From NCBI RefSeq assembly GCF_933775445.1, contig NW_026089464.1, positions 248,001 to 312,000 on the forward strand: DNA of 64,000 bases, given 5' to 3'. Shown one piece after another: positions 11,964 through 25,492 of the stretch. How positions within the stretch are numbered: position 1 is the stretch's first letter; the number at the start of each line of letters is the position of its first letter. A program made the translations under genes and the position numbers. Source of the stretch: Argentina anserina. Lineage: Eukaryota > Streptophyta > Magnoliopsida > Rosales > Rosaceae. A model generated the notes under the pieces. That model ran no database searches. It was not told the origin of the DNA and was given only the letters and a program-made list of their open reading frames with translations.

Positions 11964-13695
11964 ATGCGAGTTTCTATTGTATTTGAGAGTTTTGCAAGTG
12001 TGGGAGTGTGTTTCTTTCAAACTGAGTATCTTTACATCGTTTGCGTATCTTTACTATTCCAATTGTGTATCTTTTCATTTCTCGTTTGAGTATCTTTGTG
12101 TAAGGCTTCTGATGCGAGTTTCTATTGTATTTGAGAGTTTTGCAAGTGTGGGAGTGTGTTTCTTTCAAACTGAGTATCTTTACATCGTTTGCGTATCTTT
12201 ACTATTCCAATTGTGTATCTTTACATCGTTTGCGTATCTTTACTATTCCAATTGTGTATCTTTACATCGTTTGCGTATCTTTACTATTCCAATTGTGTAT
12301 CTTTTCATTTCTTGTTTGAGTATCTTTCTGTAAGGCTTTCTGATGCGAGTTTCTATTGTATTTGAGAGTTTTGCAAGTGTGGGAGTGTGTTTCTTTTAAA
12401 CTGAGTATCTTTACATCGTTTGCGTATCTTTACTATTCCAATTGTGTATCTTTTCATTTCTCGTTTGAGTATCTTTCTGTAAGGCTTTCCGATGCGAGTT
12501 TCTATTGAATTTGAGAGTTGTGCAAGTGTGGGAGTGTGTTTCCTTCAAACTGAGTATCTTTACATTGTTTGCGTATCTTTACTATTCCAATTGTGTATCT
12601 TTACATCGTTTGCGTATCTTTACTATTCCAATTGTGTATCTTTTCATTTCTTGTTTGAGTATCTTTCTGTAAGGCTTTCTGATGCGAGTTTCTATTGTAT
12701 TTGAGAGTTTTGCAAGTGTGGGAGTGTGTTTCTTTCAAACTGAGTATCTTTACATCGTTTGCGTATCTTTACTATTCCAATTGTGTATCTTTTCATTTCT
12801 CGTTTGAGTATCTTTGTGTAAGGCTTCTGATGCGAGTTTCTATTGTATTTGAGAGTTTTGCAAGTGTGGGAGTGTGTTTCTTTCAAACTGAGTATCTTTA
12901 CATCGTTTGCGTATCTTTACTATTCCAATTGTGTATCTTTACATCGTTTGCGTATCTTTACTATTCCAATTGTGTATCTTTTCATTTCTCGTTTGAGTAT
13001 CTTTCTGTAAGGCTTTCCGATGCGAGTTTCTATTGAATTTGAGAGTTTTGCAAGTGTGGGAGTGTGTTTCTTTCAATCTGAGTATCTTTACATCGTTTGC
13101 GTATCTTTACTATTCCAATTGTGTATCTTTTCATTTCTCGTTTGAGTATCTTTCTGTAAGGCTTCTGATGCGAGTTTCTATTGTATTTGAGAGTTTTGCA
13201 AGTGTGGGAGTGTGTTTCTTTCAAACTGAGTTTCTTTACATCGTTTGCGTATCTTTACTATTCCAATTGTGTATCTTTACATCGTTTGCGTATCTTTACT
13301 ATTCCAATTGTGGATCTTTTCATTTCTTGTTTGAGTATCTTTCTGTAAGGCTTTCTGATGCGAGTTTCTATTGTATTTGAGAGTTTTGCAAGTGTGGGAG
13401 TGTGTTTCTTTCAAACTGAGTATCTTTACATCGTTTGCGTATCTTTACTATTCCAATTGTGTATCTTTACATAGTTTGCGTATCTTTACTATTCCAATTG
13501 TGTATCTTTTCATTTCTTGTTTGAGTATCTTTCTGTAAGGCTTTCTGATGCGAGTTTCTATTGTATTTGAGAGTTTTGCAAGTGTGGGAGTGTGTTTCTT
13601 TTAAACTGAGTATCTTTACATCGTTTGCGTATCTTTACTATTCCAATTGTGTATGTTTTCATTTCTCGTTTGAGTATGTTTGTGTAAGGCTTCTG
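11774..13695 (+). repeat. 718-bp-offset duplication followed by mixed units
   Basis: Units 11,774, 11,964 and 12,112 are matched by 12,492, 12,682 and 12,830 (offset 718 bp), with the 231-bp unit at 12,112 reduced to 190 bp in the second copy. Units 13,020-13,547 repeat the CAATCTGAG / GTTTCTTTAC / GTGGATC series. The unit at 13,548 has two C-to-G changes in TATCTTTT-type segments (GTATGTTTTC and GTATGTTTGTG). Confidence 0.82.
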
Positions 13696-16600
13696 ATGCG
13701 AGTTTCTATTGTATTTGAGAGTTTTGCAAGTGTGGGAGTGTGTTTCTTTCAAACTGAGTATCTTTACATCGTTTGCGTATCTTTACTATTCCAATTGTGT
13801 ATCTTTACATCGTTTGCGTATCTTTACTATTCCAATTGTGTATCTTTTCATTTCTCGTTTGAGTATCTTTCTGTAAGGCTTTCCGATGCGAGTTTCTATT
13901 GAATTTGAGAGTTGTGCAAGTGTGGGAGTGTGTTTCCTTCAAACTGAGTATCTTTACATCGTTTGCGTATCTTTACTATTCCAATTGTGTATCTTTACAT
14001 CGTTTGCGTATCTTTACTATTCCAATTGTGTATCTTTTCATTTCTCGTTTAAGTATCTTTCTGTAAGGCTTCTGATGCGAGTTTCTATTGTATTTGAGAG
14101 TTTTGCAAGTGTGGGAGTGTGTTTCTTTCAAACTGAGTATCTTTACATCGTTTGCGTATCTTTACTATTCCAATTGTGTATCTTTTCATTTCTTGTTTGA
14201 GTATCTTTCTGTAAGGCTTTCTGATGCGAGTTTCTATTGTATTTGAGAGTTTTGCAAGTGTGGGAGTGTGTTTCTTTCAAACTGAGTATCTTTACATCGT
14301 TTGCGTATCTTTACTATTCCAATTGTGTATCTTTACATCGTTTGCGTATCTTTACTATTCCAATTGTGTATCTTTTCATTTCTTGTTTGAGTATCTTTCT
14401 GTAAGGCTTTCTGATGCGAGTTTCTATTGTATTTGAGAGTTTTGCAAGTGTGGGAGTGTGTTTCTTTTAAACTGAGTATCTTTACATCGTTTGCGTATCT
14501 TTACTATTCCAATTGTGTATCTTTTCATTTCTCGTTTGAGTATCTTTGTGTAAGGCTTCTGATGCGAGTTTCTATTGTATTTGAGAGTTTTGCAAGTGTG
14601 GGAGTGTGTTTCTTTCAAACTGAGTATCTTTACATCGTTTGCGTATCTTTACTATTCCAATTGTGTATCTTTACATCGTTTGCGTATCTTTACTATTCCA
14701 ATTGCGTATCTTTTCATTTCTCGTTTGAGTATCTTTCTGTAAGGCTTTGTGATGCGAGTTTCTATTGAATTTGAGAGTTTTGCAACTGTGGGAGTGTGTT
14801 TCTTTCAAACTGAGTATCTTTACATCGTTTGCGTATCTTTACTATTCCAATTGTGTATCTTTTCATTTCTCGTTTGAGTATCTTTCTGTAAGGCTTCTGA
14901 TGCGAGTTTCTATTGTATTTGAGAGTTTTGCAAGTGTGGGAGTGTGTTTCTTTCAAACTGAGTATCTTTACATCATTTGCGTATCTTTACTATTCCAATT
15001 GTGTATCTTTATATCGTTTGCGTATCTTTACTATTCCAATTGTGTATCTTTTCATTTCTCGTTTGAGTATCTTTCTGTACGGCTTCTGATGCGAGTTTCT
15101 ATTGTATTTGAGAGTTTTGCAAGTGTGGGAGTGTGTTTCTTTCAAACTGAGTATCTTTACATCGTTTGCGTATCTTTACTATTCCAATTGTGTATCTTTT
15201 CATTTCTCGTTTGAGTATCTTTGTGTAAGGCTTATGATGCGAGTTTCTATTGTATTTGAGAGTTTTGCAAGTGTGGGAGTGTGTTTCTTTCAAACTGAGT
15301 ATCTTTACATCGTTTGCGTATCTTTACTATTCCAATTGTGTATCTTTACATCGTTTGCGTATCTTTACTATTCCAATTGTGTATCTTTACATCGTTTGCG
15401 TATCTTTACTATTCCAATTGTGTATCTTTTCATTTCTCGTTTGAGTATCTTTCTGTAAGGCTTTCCGATGCGAGTTTCTATTGAATTTGAGAGTTTTGCA
15501 AGTGTGGGAGTGTGTTTCTTTCAATCTGAGTATCTTTACATCGTTTGCGTATCTTTACTATTCCAATTGTGTATCTTTTCATTTCTCGTTTGAGTATCTT
15601 TCTGTAAGGCTTCTGATGCGAGTTTCTATTGTATTTGAGAGTTTTGCAAGTGTGGGAGTGTGTTTCTTTCAAACTGAGTATCTTTACATCGTTTGCGTAT
15701 CTTTACTATTCCAATTGTGTATCTTTACATCGTTTGCGTATCTTTACTATTCCAATTGTGTATCTTTTCATTTCTCGTTTGAGTATCTTTCTGTAAGGCT
15801 TTCCGATGCGAGTTTCTATTGAATTTGAGAGTTGTGCAAGTGTGGGAGTGTGTTTCCTTCAAACTGAGTATCTTTACATCGTTTGCGTATCTTTACTATT
15901 CCAATTGTGTATCTTTACATCGTTTGCGTATCTTTACTATTCCAATTGTGTATCTTTTCATTTCTCGTTTAAGTATCTTTCTGTAAGGCTTCTGATGCGA
16001 GTTTCTATTGTATTTGAGAGTTTTGCAAGTGTGGGAGTGTGTTTCTTTCAAACTGAGTATCTTTACATCGTTTGCGTATCTTTACTATTCCAATTGTGTA
16101 TCTTTTCATTTCTTGTTTGAGTATCTTTCTGTAAGGCTTTCTGATGCGAGTTTCTATTGTATTTGAGAGTTTTGCAAGTGTGGGAGTGTGTTTCTTTCAA
16201 ACTGAGTATCTTTACATCGTTTGTGTATCTTTACTATTCCAATTGTGTATCTTTACATCGTTTGCGTATCTTTACTATTCCAATTGTGTATCTTTTCATT
16301 TCTTGTTTGAGTATCTTTCTGTAAGGCTTTCTGATGCGAGTTTCTATTGTATTTGAGAGTTTTGCAAGTGTGGGAGTGTGTTTCTTTTAAACTGAGTATC
16401 TTTACATCGTTTGCGTATCTTTACTATTCCAATTGTGTATCTTTTCATTTCTCGTTTGAGTATCTTTGTGTAAGGCTTCTGATGCGAGTTTCTATTGTAT
16501 TTGAGAGTTTTGCAAGTGTGGGAGTGTGTTTCTTTCAAACTGAGTATCTTTACATCGTTTGCGTATCTTTACTATTCCAATTGTGTATCTTTACATCGTT

Positions 16601-17576
16601 TGCGTATCTTTACTATTCCAATTGTGTATCTTTTCATTTCTCGTTTGAGTATCTTTCTGTAAGGCTTTCTGATGCGAGTTTCTATTGAATTTGAGAGTTT
16701 TGCAACTGTGGGAGTGTGTTTCTTTCAAACTGAGTATCTTTACATCGTTTGCGTATCTTTACTATTCCAATTGTGTATCTTTACATCGTTTGCGTATCTT
16801 TACTATTCCAATTGTGTATCTTTTCATTTCTCGTTTGAGTATCTTTCTGTAAGGCTTCTGATGCGAGTTTCTATTGTATTTGAGAGTTTTGCAAGTGTGG
16901 GAGTGTGTTTCTTTTAAACTGAGTATCTTTACATCATTTGCGTATCTTTACTATTCCAATTGTGTATCTTTATATCGTTTGCGTATCTTTACTATTCCAA
17001 TTGTGTATCTTTTCATTTCTCGTTTGAGTATCTTTCTGTACGGCTTCTGATGCGAGTTTCTATTGTATTTGAGAGTTTTGCAAGTGTGGGAGTGTGTTTC
17101 TTTCAAACTGAGTATCTTTACATCGTTTGCGTATCTTTACTATTCCAATTGTGTATCTTTTCATTTCTCGTTTGAGTATCTTTGTGTAAGGCTTCTGATG
17201 CGAGTTTCTATTGTATTTGAGAGTTTTGCAAGTGTGGGAGTGTGTTTCTTTCAAACTGAGTATCTTTACATCGTTTGCGTATCTTTACTATTCCAATTGT
17301 GTATCTTTACATCGTTTGCGTATCTTTACTATTCCAATTGTGTATCTTTACATCGTTTGAGTATCTTTACTATTCCAATTGTGTATCTTTTCATTTCTCG
17401 TTTGAGTATCTTTCTGTAAGGCTTTCCGATGCGAGTTTCTATTGAATTTGAGAGTTTTGCAAGTGTGGGAGTGTGTTTCTTTCAATCTGAGTATCTTTAC
17501 ATCGTTTGCGTATCTTTACTATTCCAATTGTGTATCTTTTCATTTCTCGTTTGAGTATCTTTCTGTAAGGCTTCTG
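13696..17576 (+). repeat. 11-unit duplication, 1,920 and 1,961 bp
   Basis: Copy 1, 13,696-15,615: 190, 189, 149, 190, 148, 190, 148, 189, 148, 231, 148. Copy 2, 15,616-17,576: the same, except that the seventh unit is 189 bp instead of 148 because it has two 41-bp modules, not one. Shared markers: CGTTTAAG (G at 14,047 and 15,967, 1,920 bp apart) and CTGTACGGC (15,080 and 17,041, 1,961 bp apart). Confidence 0.9.
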
Positions 17577-20500
17577 ATGCGAGTTTCTATTGTATTTGAG
17601 AGTTTTGCAAGTGTGGGAGTGTGTTTCTTTCAAACTGAGTTTCTTTACATCGTTTGCGTATCTTTACTATTCCAATTGTGTATCTTTACATCGTTTGCGT
17701 ATCTTTACTATTCCAATTGTGGATCTTTTCATTTCTTGTTTGAGTATCTTTCTGTAAGGCTTTCTGATGCGAGTTTCTATTGTATTTGAGAGTTTTGCAA
17801 GTGTGGGAGTGTGTTTCTTTCAAACTGAGTATCTTTACATCGTTTGCGTATCTTTACTATTCCAATTGTGTATCTTTACATCGTTTGCGTATCTTTACTA
17901 TTCCAATTGTGTATCTTTTCATTTCTTGTTTGAGTATCTTTCTGTAAGGCTTTCTGATGCGAGTTTCTATTGTATTGGAGAGTTTTGCAAGTGTGGGAGT
18001 GTGTTTCTTTTAAACTGAGTATCTTTACATCGTTTGCGTATCTTTACTATTCCAATTGTGTATCTTTTCATTTCTCGTTTGAGTATCTTTGTGTAAGGCT
18101 TCTGATGCGAGTTTCTATTGTATTTGAGAGTTTTGCAAGTGTGGGAGTGTGTTTCCTTCAAACTGAGTATCTTTACATCGTTTGCGTATCTTTACTATTC
18201 CAATTGTGTATCTTTACATCGTTTGCGTATCTTTACTATTCCAATTGTGTATCTTTTCATTTCTCGTTTGAGTATCTTTCTGTAAGGCTTTCCGATGCGA
18301 GTTTCTATTGAATTTGAGAGTTGTGCAAGTGTGGGAGTGTGTTTCCTTCAAACTGAGTATCTTTAAATCGTTTGCGTATCTTTACTATTCCAATTGTGTA
18401 TCTTTACATCGTTTGCGTATCTTTACTATTCCAATTGTGTATCTTTTCATTTCTTGTTTGAGTATCTTTCTGTAAGGCTTTCTGATGCGAGTTTCTATTG
18501 TATTTGAGAGTTTTGCAAGTGTGGGAGTGTGTTTCTTTCAAACTGAGTATCTTTACATCGTTTGCGTATCTTTACTATTCCAATTGTGTATCTTTTCATT
18601 TCTCGTTTGAGTATCTTTGTGTAAGGCTTCTGATGCGAGTTTCTATTGTATTTGAGAGTTTTGCAAGTGTGGGAGTGTGTTTCTTTCAAACTGAGTATCT
18701 TTACATCGTTTGCGTATCTTTACTATTCCAATTGTGTATCTTTACATCGTTTGCGTATCTTTACTATTCCTATTGTGTATCTTTTCATTTCTCGTTTGAG
18801 TATCTTTCTGTAAGGCTTTCTGATGCGAGTTTCTATTGAATTTGAGAGTTTTGCAAGTGTGGGAGTGTGTTTCTTTCAAACTGAGTATCTTTACATCGTT
18901 TGCGTATGTTTACTATTCCAATTGTGTATCTTTACATCGTTTGCGTATCTTTACTATTCCAATTGTGTATCTTTTCATTTCTCGTTTAAGTATCTTTCTG
19001 TAAGGCTTCTGATGCGAGTTTCTATTGTATTTGAGAGTTTTGCAAGTGTGGGAGTGTGTTTCTTTCAAACTGAGTATCTTTACATCGTTTGCGTATCTTT
19101 ACTATTCCAATTGTGTATCTTTTCATTTCTTGTTTGAGTATATTTCTGTAAGGCTTTCTGATGCGAGTTTCTATTGTATTTGAGAGTTTTGCAAGTGTGG
19201 GAGTGTGTTTCTTTCAAACTGAGTATCTTTACATCGTTTGCGTATCTTTACTATTCCAATTGTGTATCTTTACATCGTTTGCGTATCTTTACTATTCCAA
19301 TTGTGTATCTTTTCATTTCTTGTTTGAGTATCTTTCTGTAAGGCTTTCTGATGCGAGTTTCTATTGTATTTGAGAGTTTTGCAAGTGTGGGAGTGTGTTT
19401 CTTTCAAACTGAGTATCTTTACATCGTTTGCGTATCTTTACTATTCCAATTGTGTATCTTTACATCGTTTGCGTATCTTTACTATTCCAATTGTGTATCT
19501 TTTCATTTCTTGTTTGAGTATCTTTCTGTAAGGCTTTCTGATGCGAGTTTCTATTGTATTTGAGAGTTTTGCAAGTGTGGGAGTGTGTTTCTTTTAAACT
19601 GAGTATCTTTACATCGTTTGCGTATCTTTACTATTCCAATTGTGTATCTTTTCATTTCTCGTTTGAGTATCTTTGTGTAAGGCTTCTGATGCGAGTTTCT
19701 ATTGTATTTGAGAGTTTTGCAAGTGTGGGAGTGTGTTTCTTTCAAACTGAGTATCTTTACATCGTTAGCGTATCTTTACTATTCCAATTGTGTATCTTTT
19801 CATTTCTCGTTTGAGTATCTTTCTGTAAGGCTTTCTGATGCGAGTTTCTATTGAATTTGAGAGTTTTGCAACTGTGGGAGTGTGTTTCTTTCAAACTGAG
19901 TATCTTTACATCGTTTGCGTATCTTTACTATTCCAATTGTGTATCTTTACATCGTTTGCGTATCTTTACTATTCCAATTGTGTATCTTTTCATTTCTCGT
20001 TTGAGTATCTTTCTGTAAGGCTTCTGATGCGAGTTTCTATTGTATTTGAGAGTTTTGCAAGTGTGGGAGTGTGTTTCTTTTAAACTGAGTATCTTTACAT
20101 CATTTGCGTATCTTTACTATTCCAATTGTGTATCTTTATATCGTTTGCGTATCTTTACTATTCCAATTGTGTATCTTTTCATTTCTCGTTTGAGTATCTT
20201 TCTGTACGGCTTCTGATGCGAGTTTCTATTGTATTTGAGAGTTTTGCAAGTGTGGGAGTGTGTTTCTTTCAAACTGAGTATCTTTACATCGTTTGCGTAT
20301 CTTTACTATTCCAATTGTGTATCTTTTCATTTCTCGTTTGAGTATCTTTGTGTAAGGCTTCTGATGCGAGTTTCTATTGTATTTGAGAGTTTTGCAAGTG
20401 TGGGAGTGTGTTTCTTTCAAACTGAGTATCTTTACATCGTTTGCGTATCTTTACTATTCCAATTGTGTATCTTTACATCGTTTGCGTATCTTTACTATTC

Positions 20501-23500
20501 CAATTGTGTATCTTTACATCGTTTGCGTATCTTTACTATTCCAATTGTGTATCTTTTCATTTCTCGTTTGAGTATCTTTCTGTAAGGCTTTCCGATGCGA
20601 GTTTCTATTGAATTTGAGAGTTTTGCAAGTGTGGGAGTGTGTTTCTTTCAATCTGAGTATCTTTACATCGTTTGCGTATCTTTACTATTCCAATTCTGTA
20701 TCTTTTCATTTCTCGTTTGAGTATCTTTCTGTAAGGCTTCTGATGCGAGTTTCTATTGTATTTGAGAGTTTTGCAAGTGTGGGAGTGTGTTTCTTTCAAA
20801 CTGAGTTTCTTTACATCGTTTGCGTATCTTTACTATTCCAATTGTGTATCTTTACATCGTTTGCGTATCTTTACTATTCCAATTGTGGATCTTTTCATTT
20901 CTTGTTTGAGTATCTTTCTGTAAGGCTTTCTGATGCGAGTTTCTATTGTATTTGAGAGTTTTGCAAGTGTGGGAGTGTGTTTCTTTCAAACTGAGTATCT
21001 TTACATCGTTTGCGTATCTTTACTATTCCAATTGTGTATCTTTACATCGTTTGCGTATCTTTACTATTCCAATTGTGTATCTTTTCATTTCTTGTTTGAG
21101 TATCTTTCTGTAAGGCTTTCTGATGCGAGTTTCTATTGTATTGTAGAGTTTTGCAAGTGTGGGAGTGTGTTTCTTTCAAACTGAGTATCTTTACATCGTT
21201 TGCGTATCTTTACTATTCCAATTGTGTATCTTTTCATTTCTCGTTTGAGTATCTTTGTGTAAGGCTTCTGATGCGAGTTTCTATTGTATTTGAGAGTTTT
21301 GCAAGTGTGGGAGTGTGTTTCTTTCAAACTGAGTATCTTTACATCGTTTGCGTATCTTTACTATTCCAATTGTGTATCTTTACATCGTTTGCGTATCTTT
21401 ACTATTCCAATTGTGTATCTTTTCATTTCTCGTTTGAGTATCTTTCTGTAAGGCTTTCCGATGCGAGTTTCTATTGAATTTGAGAGTTGTGCAAGTGTGG
21501 GAGTGTGTTTCCTTCAAACTGAGTATCTTTACATCGTTTGCGTATCTTTACTATTCCAATTGTGTATCTTTACATCGTTTGCGTATCTTTACTATTCCAA
21601 TTGTGTATCTTTTCATTTCTTGTTTGAGTATCTTTCTGTAAGGCTTTCTGATGCGAGTTTCTATTGTATTTGAGAGTTTTGCAAGTGTGGGAGTGTGTTT
21701 CTTTCAAACTGAGTATCTTTACATCGTTTGCGTATCTTTACTATTCCAATTGTGTATCTTTTCATTTCTCGTTTGAGTATCTTTGTGTAAGGCTTCTGAT
21801 GCGAGTTTCTATTGTATTTGAGAGTTTTGCAAGTGTGGGAGTGTGTTTCTTTCAAACTGAGTATCTTTACATCGTTTGCGTATCTTTACTATTCCAATTG
21901 TGTATCTTTACATCGTTTGCGTATCTTTACTATTCCTTTTGTGTATCTTTTCATTTCTCGTTTGAGTATCTTTCTGTAAGGCTTTCTGATGCGAGTTTCT
22001 ATTGAATTTGAGAGTTTTGCAAGTGTGGGAGTGTGTTTCCTTCAAACTGAGTATCTTTACATCGTTTGCGTATGTTTACTATTCCAATTGTGTATCTTTA
22101 CATCGTTTGCGTATCTTTACTATTCCAATTGTGTATCTTTTCATTTCTCGTTTAAGTATCTTTCTGTAAGGCTTCTGATGCGAGTTTCTATTGTATTTGA
22201 GAGTTTTGCAAGTGTGGGAGTGTGTTTCTTTCAAACTGAGTATCTTTACATCGTTTGCGTATCTTTACTATTCCAATTGTGTATCTTTTCATTTCTTGTT
22301 TGAGTATATTTCTGTAAGGCTTTCTGATGCGAGTTTCTATTGTATTTGAGAGTTTTGCAAGTGTGGGAGTGTGTTTCTTTCAAACTGAGTATCTTTACAT
22401 CGTTTGCGTATCTTTACTATTCCAATTGTGTATCTTTACATCGTTTGCGTATCTTTACTATTCCAATTGTGTATCTTTTCATTTCTTGTTTGAGTATCTT
22501 TCTGTAAGGCTTTCTGATGCGAGTTTCTATTGTATTTGAGAGTTTTGCAAGTGTGGGAGTGTGTTTCTTTCAAACTGAGTATCTTTACATCGTTTGCGTA
22601 TCTTTACTATTCCAATTGTGTATCTTTACATCGTTTGCGTATCTTTACTATTCCAATTGTGTATCTTTTCATTTCTTGTTTGAGTATCTTTCTGTAAGGC
22701 TTTCTGATGCGAGTTTCTATTGTATTTGAGAGTTTTGCAAGTGTGGGAGTGTGTTTCTTTTAAACTGAGTATCTTTACATCGTTTGCGTATCTTTACTAT
22801 TCCAATTGTGTATCTTTTCATTTCTCGTTTGAGTATCTTTGTGTAAGGCTTCTGATGCGAGTTTCTATTGTATTTGAGAGTTTTGCAAGTGTGGGAGTGT
22901 GTTTCTTTCAAACTGAGTATCTTTACATCGTTAGCGTATCTTTACTATTCCAATTGTGTATCTTTTCATTTCTCGTTTGAGTATCTTTCTGTAAGGCTTT
23001 CTGATGCGAGTTTCTATTGAATTTGAGAGTTTTGCAACTGTGGGAGTGTGTTTCTTTCAAACTGAGTATCTTTACATCGTTTGCGTATCTTTACTATTCC
23101 AATTGTGTATCTTTACATCGTTTGCGTATCTTTACTATTCCAATTGTGTATCTTTTCATTTCTCGTTTGAGTATCTTTCTGTAAGGCTTCTGATGCGAGT
23201 TTCTATTGTATTTGAGAGTTTTGCAAGTGTGGGAGTGTGTTTCTTTTAAACTGAGTATCTTTACATCATTTGCGTATCTTTACTATTCCAATTGTGTATC
23301 TTTATATCGTTTGCGTATCTTTACTATTCCAATTGTGTATCTTTTCATTTCTCGTTTGAGTATCTTTCTGTACGGCTTCTGATGCGAGTTTCTATTGTAT
23401 TTGAGAGTTTTGCAAGTGTGGGAGTGTGTTTCTTTCAAACTGAGTATCTTTACATCGTTTGCGTATCTTTACTATTCCAATTGTGTATCTTTTCATTTCT

Positions 23501-25492
23501 CGTTTGAGTATCTTTGTGTAAGGCTTCTGATGCGAGTTTCTATTGTATTTGAGAGTTTTGCAAGTGTGGGAGTGTGTTTCTTTCAAACTGAGTATCTTTA
23601 CATCGTTTGCGTATCTTTACTATTCCAATTGTGTATCTTTACATCGTTTGCGTATCTTTACTATTCCAATTGTGTATCTTTACATCGTTTGCGTATCTTT
23701 ACTATTCCAATTGTGTATCTTTTCATTTCTCGTTTGAGTATCTTTCTGTAAGGCTTTCCGATGCGAGTTTCTATTGAATTTGAGAGTTTTGCAAGTGTGG
23801 GAGTGTGTTTCTTTCAATCTGAGTATCTTTACATCGTTTGCGTATCTTTACTATTCCAATTCTGTATCTTTTCATTTCTCGTTTGAGTATCTTTCTGTAA
23901 GGCTTCTGATGCGAGTTTCTATTGTATTTGAGAGTTTTGCAAGTGTGGGAGTGTGTTTCTTTCAAACTGAGTTTCTTTACATCGTTTGCGTATCTTTACT
24001 ATTCCAATTGTGTATCTTTACATCGTTTGCGTATCTTTACTATTCCAATTGTGGATCTTTTCATTTCTTGTTTGAGTATCTTTCTGTAAGGCTTTCTGAT
24101 GCGAGTTTCTATTGTATTTGAGAGTTTTGCAAGTGTGGGAGTGTGTTTCTTTCAAACTGAGTATCTTTACATCGTTTGCGTATCTTTACTATTCCAATTG
24201 TGTATCTTTACATCGTTTGCGTATCTTTACTATTCCAATTGTGTATCTTTTCATTTCTTGTTTGAGTATCTTTCTGTAAGGCTTTCTGATGCGAGTTTCT
24301 ATTGTATTGGAGAGTTTTGCAAGTGTGGGAGTGTGTTTCTTTTAAACTGAGTATCTTTACATCGTTTGCGTATCTTTACTATTCCAATTGTGTATCTTTT
24401 CATTTCTCGTTTGAGTATCTTTGTGTAAGGCTTCTGATGCGAGTTTCTATTGTATTTGAGAGTTTTGCAAGTGTGGGAGTGTGTTTCTTTCAAACTGAGT
24501 ATCTTTACATCGTTTGCGTATATTTACTATTCCAATTGTGTATCTTTACATCGTTTGCGTATCTTTACTATTCCAATTGTGTATCTTTTCATTTCTCGTT
24601 TGAGTATCTTTCTGTAAGGCTTTCCGATGCGAGTTTCTATTGAATTTGAGAGTTGTGCAAGTGTGGGAGTGTGTTTCCTTCAAACTGAGTATCTTTACAT
24701 CGTTTGCGTATCTTTACTATTCCAATTGTGTATCTTTACATCGTTTGCGTATCTTTACTATTCCAATTGTGTATCTTTTCATTTCTTGTTTGAGTATCTT
24801 TCTGTAAGGCTTTCTGATGCGAGTTTCTATTGTATTTGAGAGTTTTGCAAGTGTGGGAGTGTGTTTCTTTCAAACTGAGTATCTTTACATCGTTTGCGTA
24901 TCTTTACTATTCCAATTGTGTATCTTTTCATTTCTCGTTTGAGTATCTTTGTGTAAGGCTTCTGATGCGAGTTTCTATTGTATTTGAGAGTTTTGCAAGT
25001 GTGGGAGTGTGTTTCTTTCAAACTGAGTATCTTTACATCGTTTGCGTATCTTTACTATTCCAATTGTGTATCTTTACATCGTTTGCGTATCTTTACTATT
25101 CCTATTGTGTATCTTTTCATTTCTCGTTTGAGTATCTTTCTGTAAGGCTTTCTGATGCGAGTTTCTATTGAATTTGAGAGTTTTGCAAGTGTGGGAGTGT
25201 GTTTCCTTCAAACTGAGTATCTTTACATCGTTTGCGTATGTTTACTATTCCAATTGTGTATCTTTACATCGTTTGCGTATCTTTACTATTCCAATTGTGT
25301 ATCTTTTCATTTCTCGTTTAAGTATCTTTCTGTAAGGCTTCTGATGCGAGTTTCTATTGTATTTGAGAGTTTTGCAAGTGTGGGAGTGTGTTTCTTTCAA
25401 ACTGAGTATCTTTACATCGTTTGCGTATCTTTACTATTCCAATTGTGTATCTTTTCATTTCTTGTTTGAGTATCTTTCTGTAAGGCTTTCTG
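16672..25492 (+). repeat. 18-unit HOR of 3,166 bp, 2.8 copies
   Basis: Copies start at 16,672, 19,838 and 23,004. The order is 189, 189, 148, 231, 148, 190, 190, 148, 190, 190, 148, 190, 189, 149, 190, 190, 148, 149, total 3,166. The third copy keeps the first 14 units (2,489 bp) and diverges from about 25,493. The CTGTACGGC marker lies at 17,041, 20,207 and 23,373, exactly 3,166 bp apart. Copies 2 and 3 share CAATTCTGTATC (about 20,695 and 23,861), absent from copy 1, so they are the closer pair for that site. By eye only a handful of substitutions separate copies 2 and 3. Confidence 0.93.
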
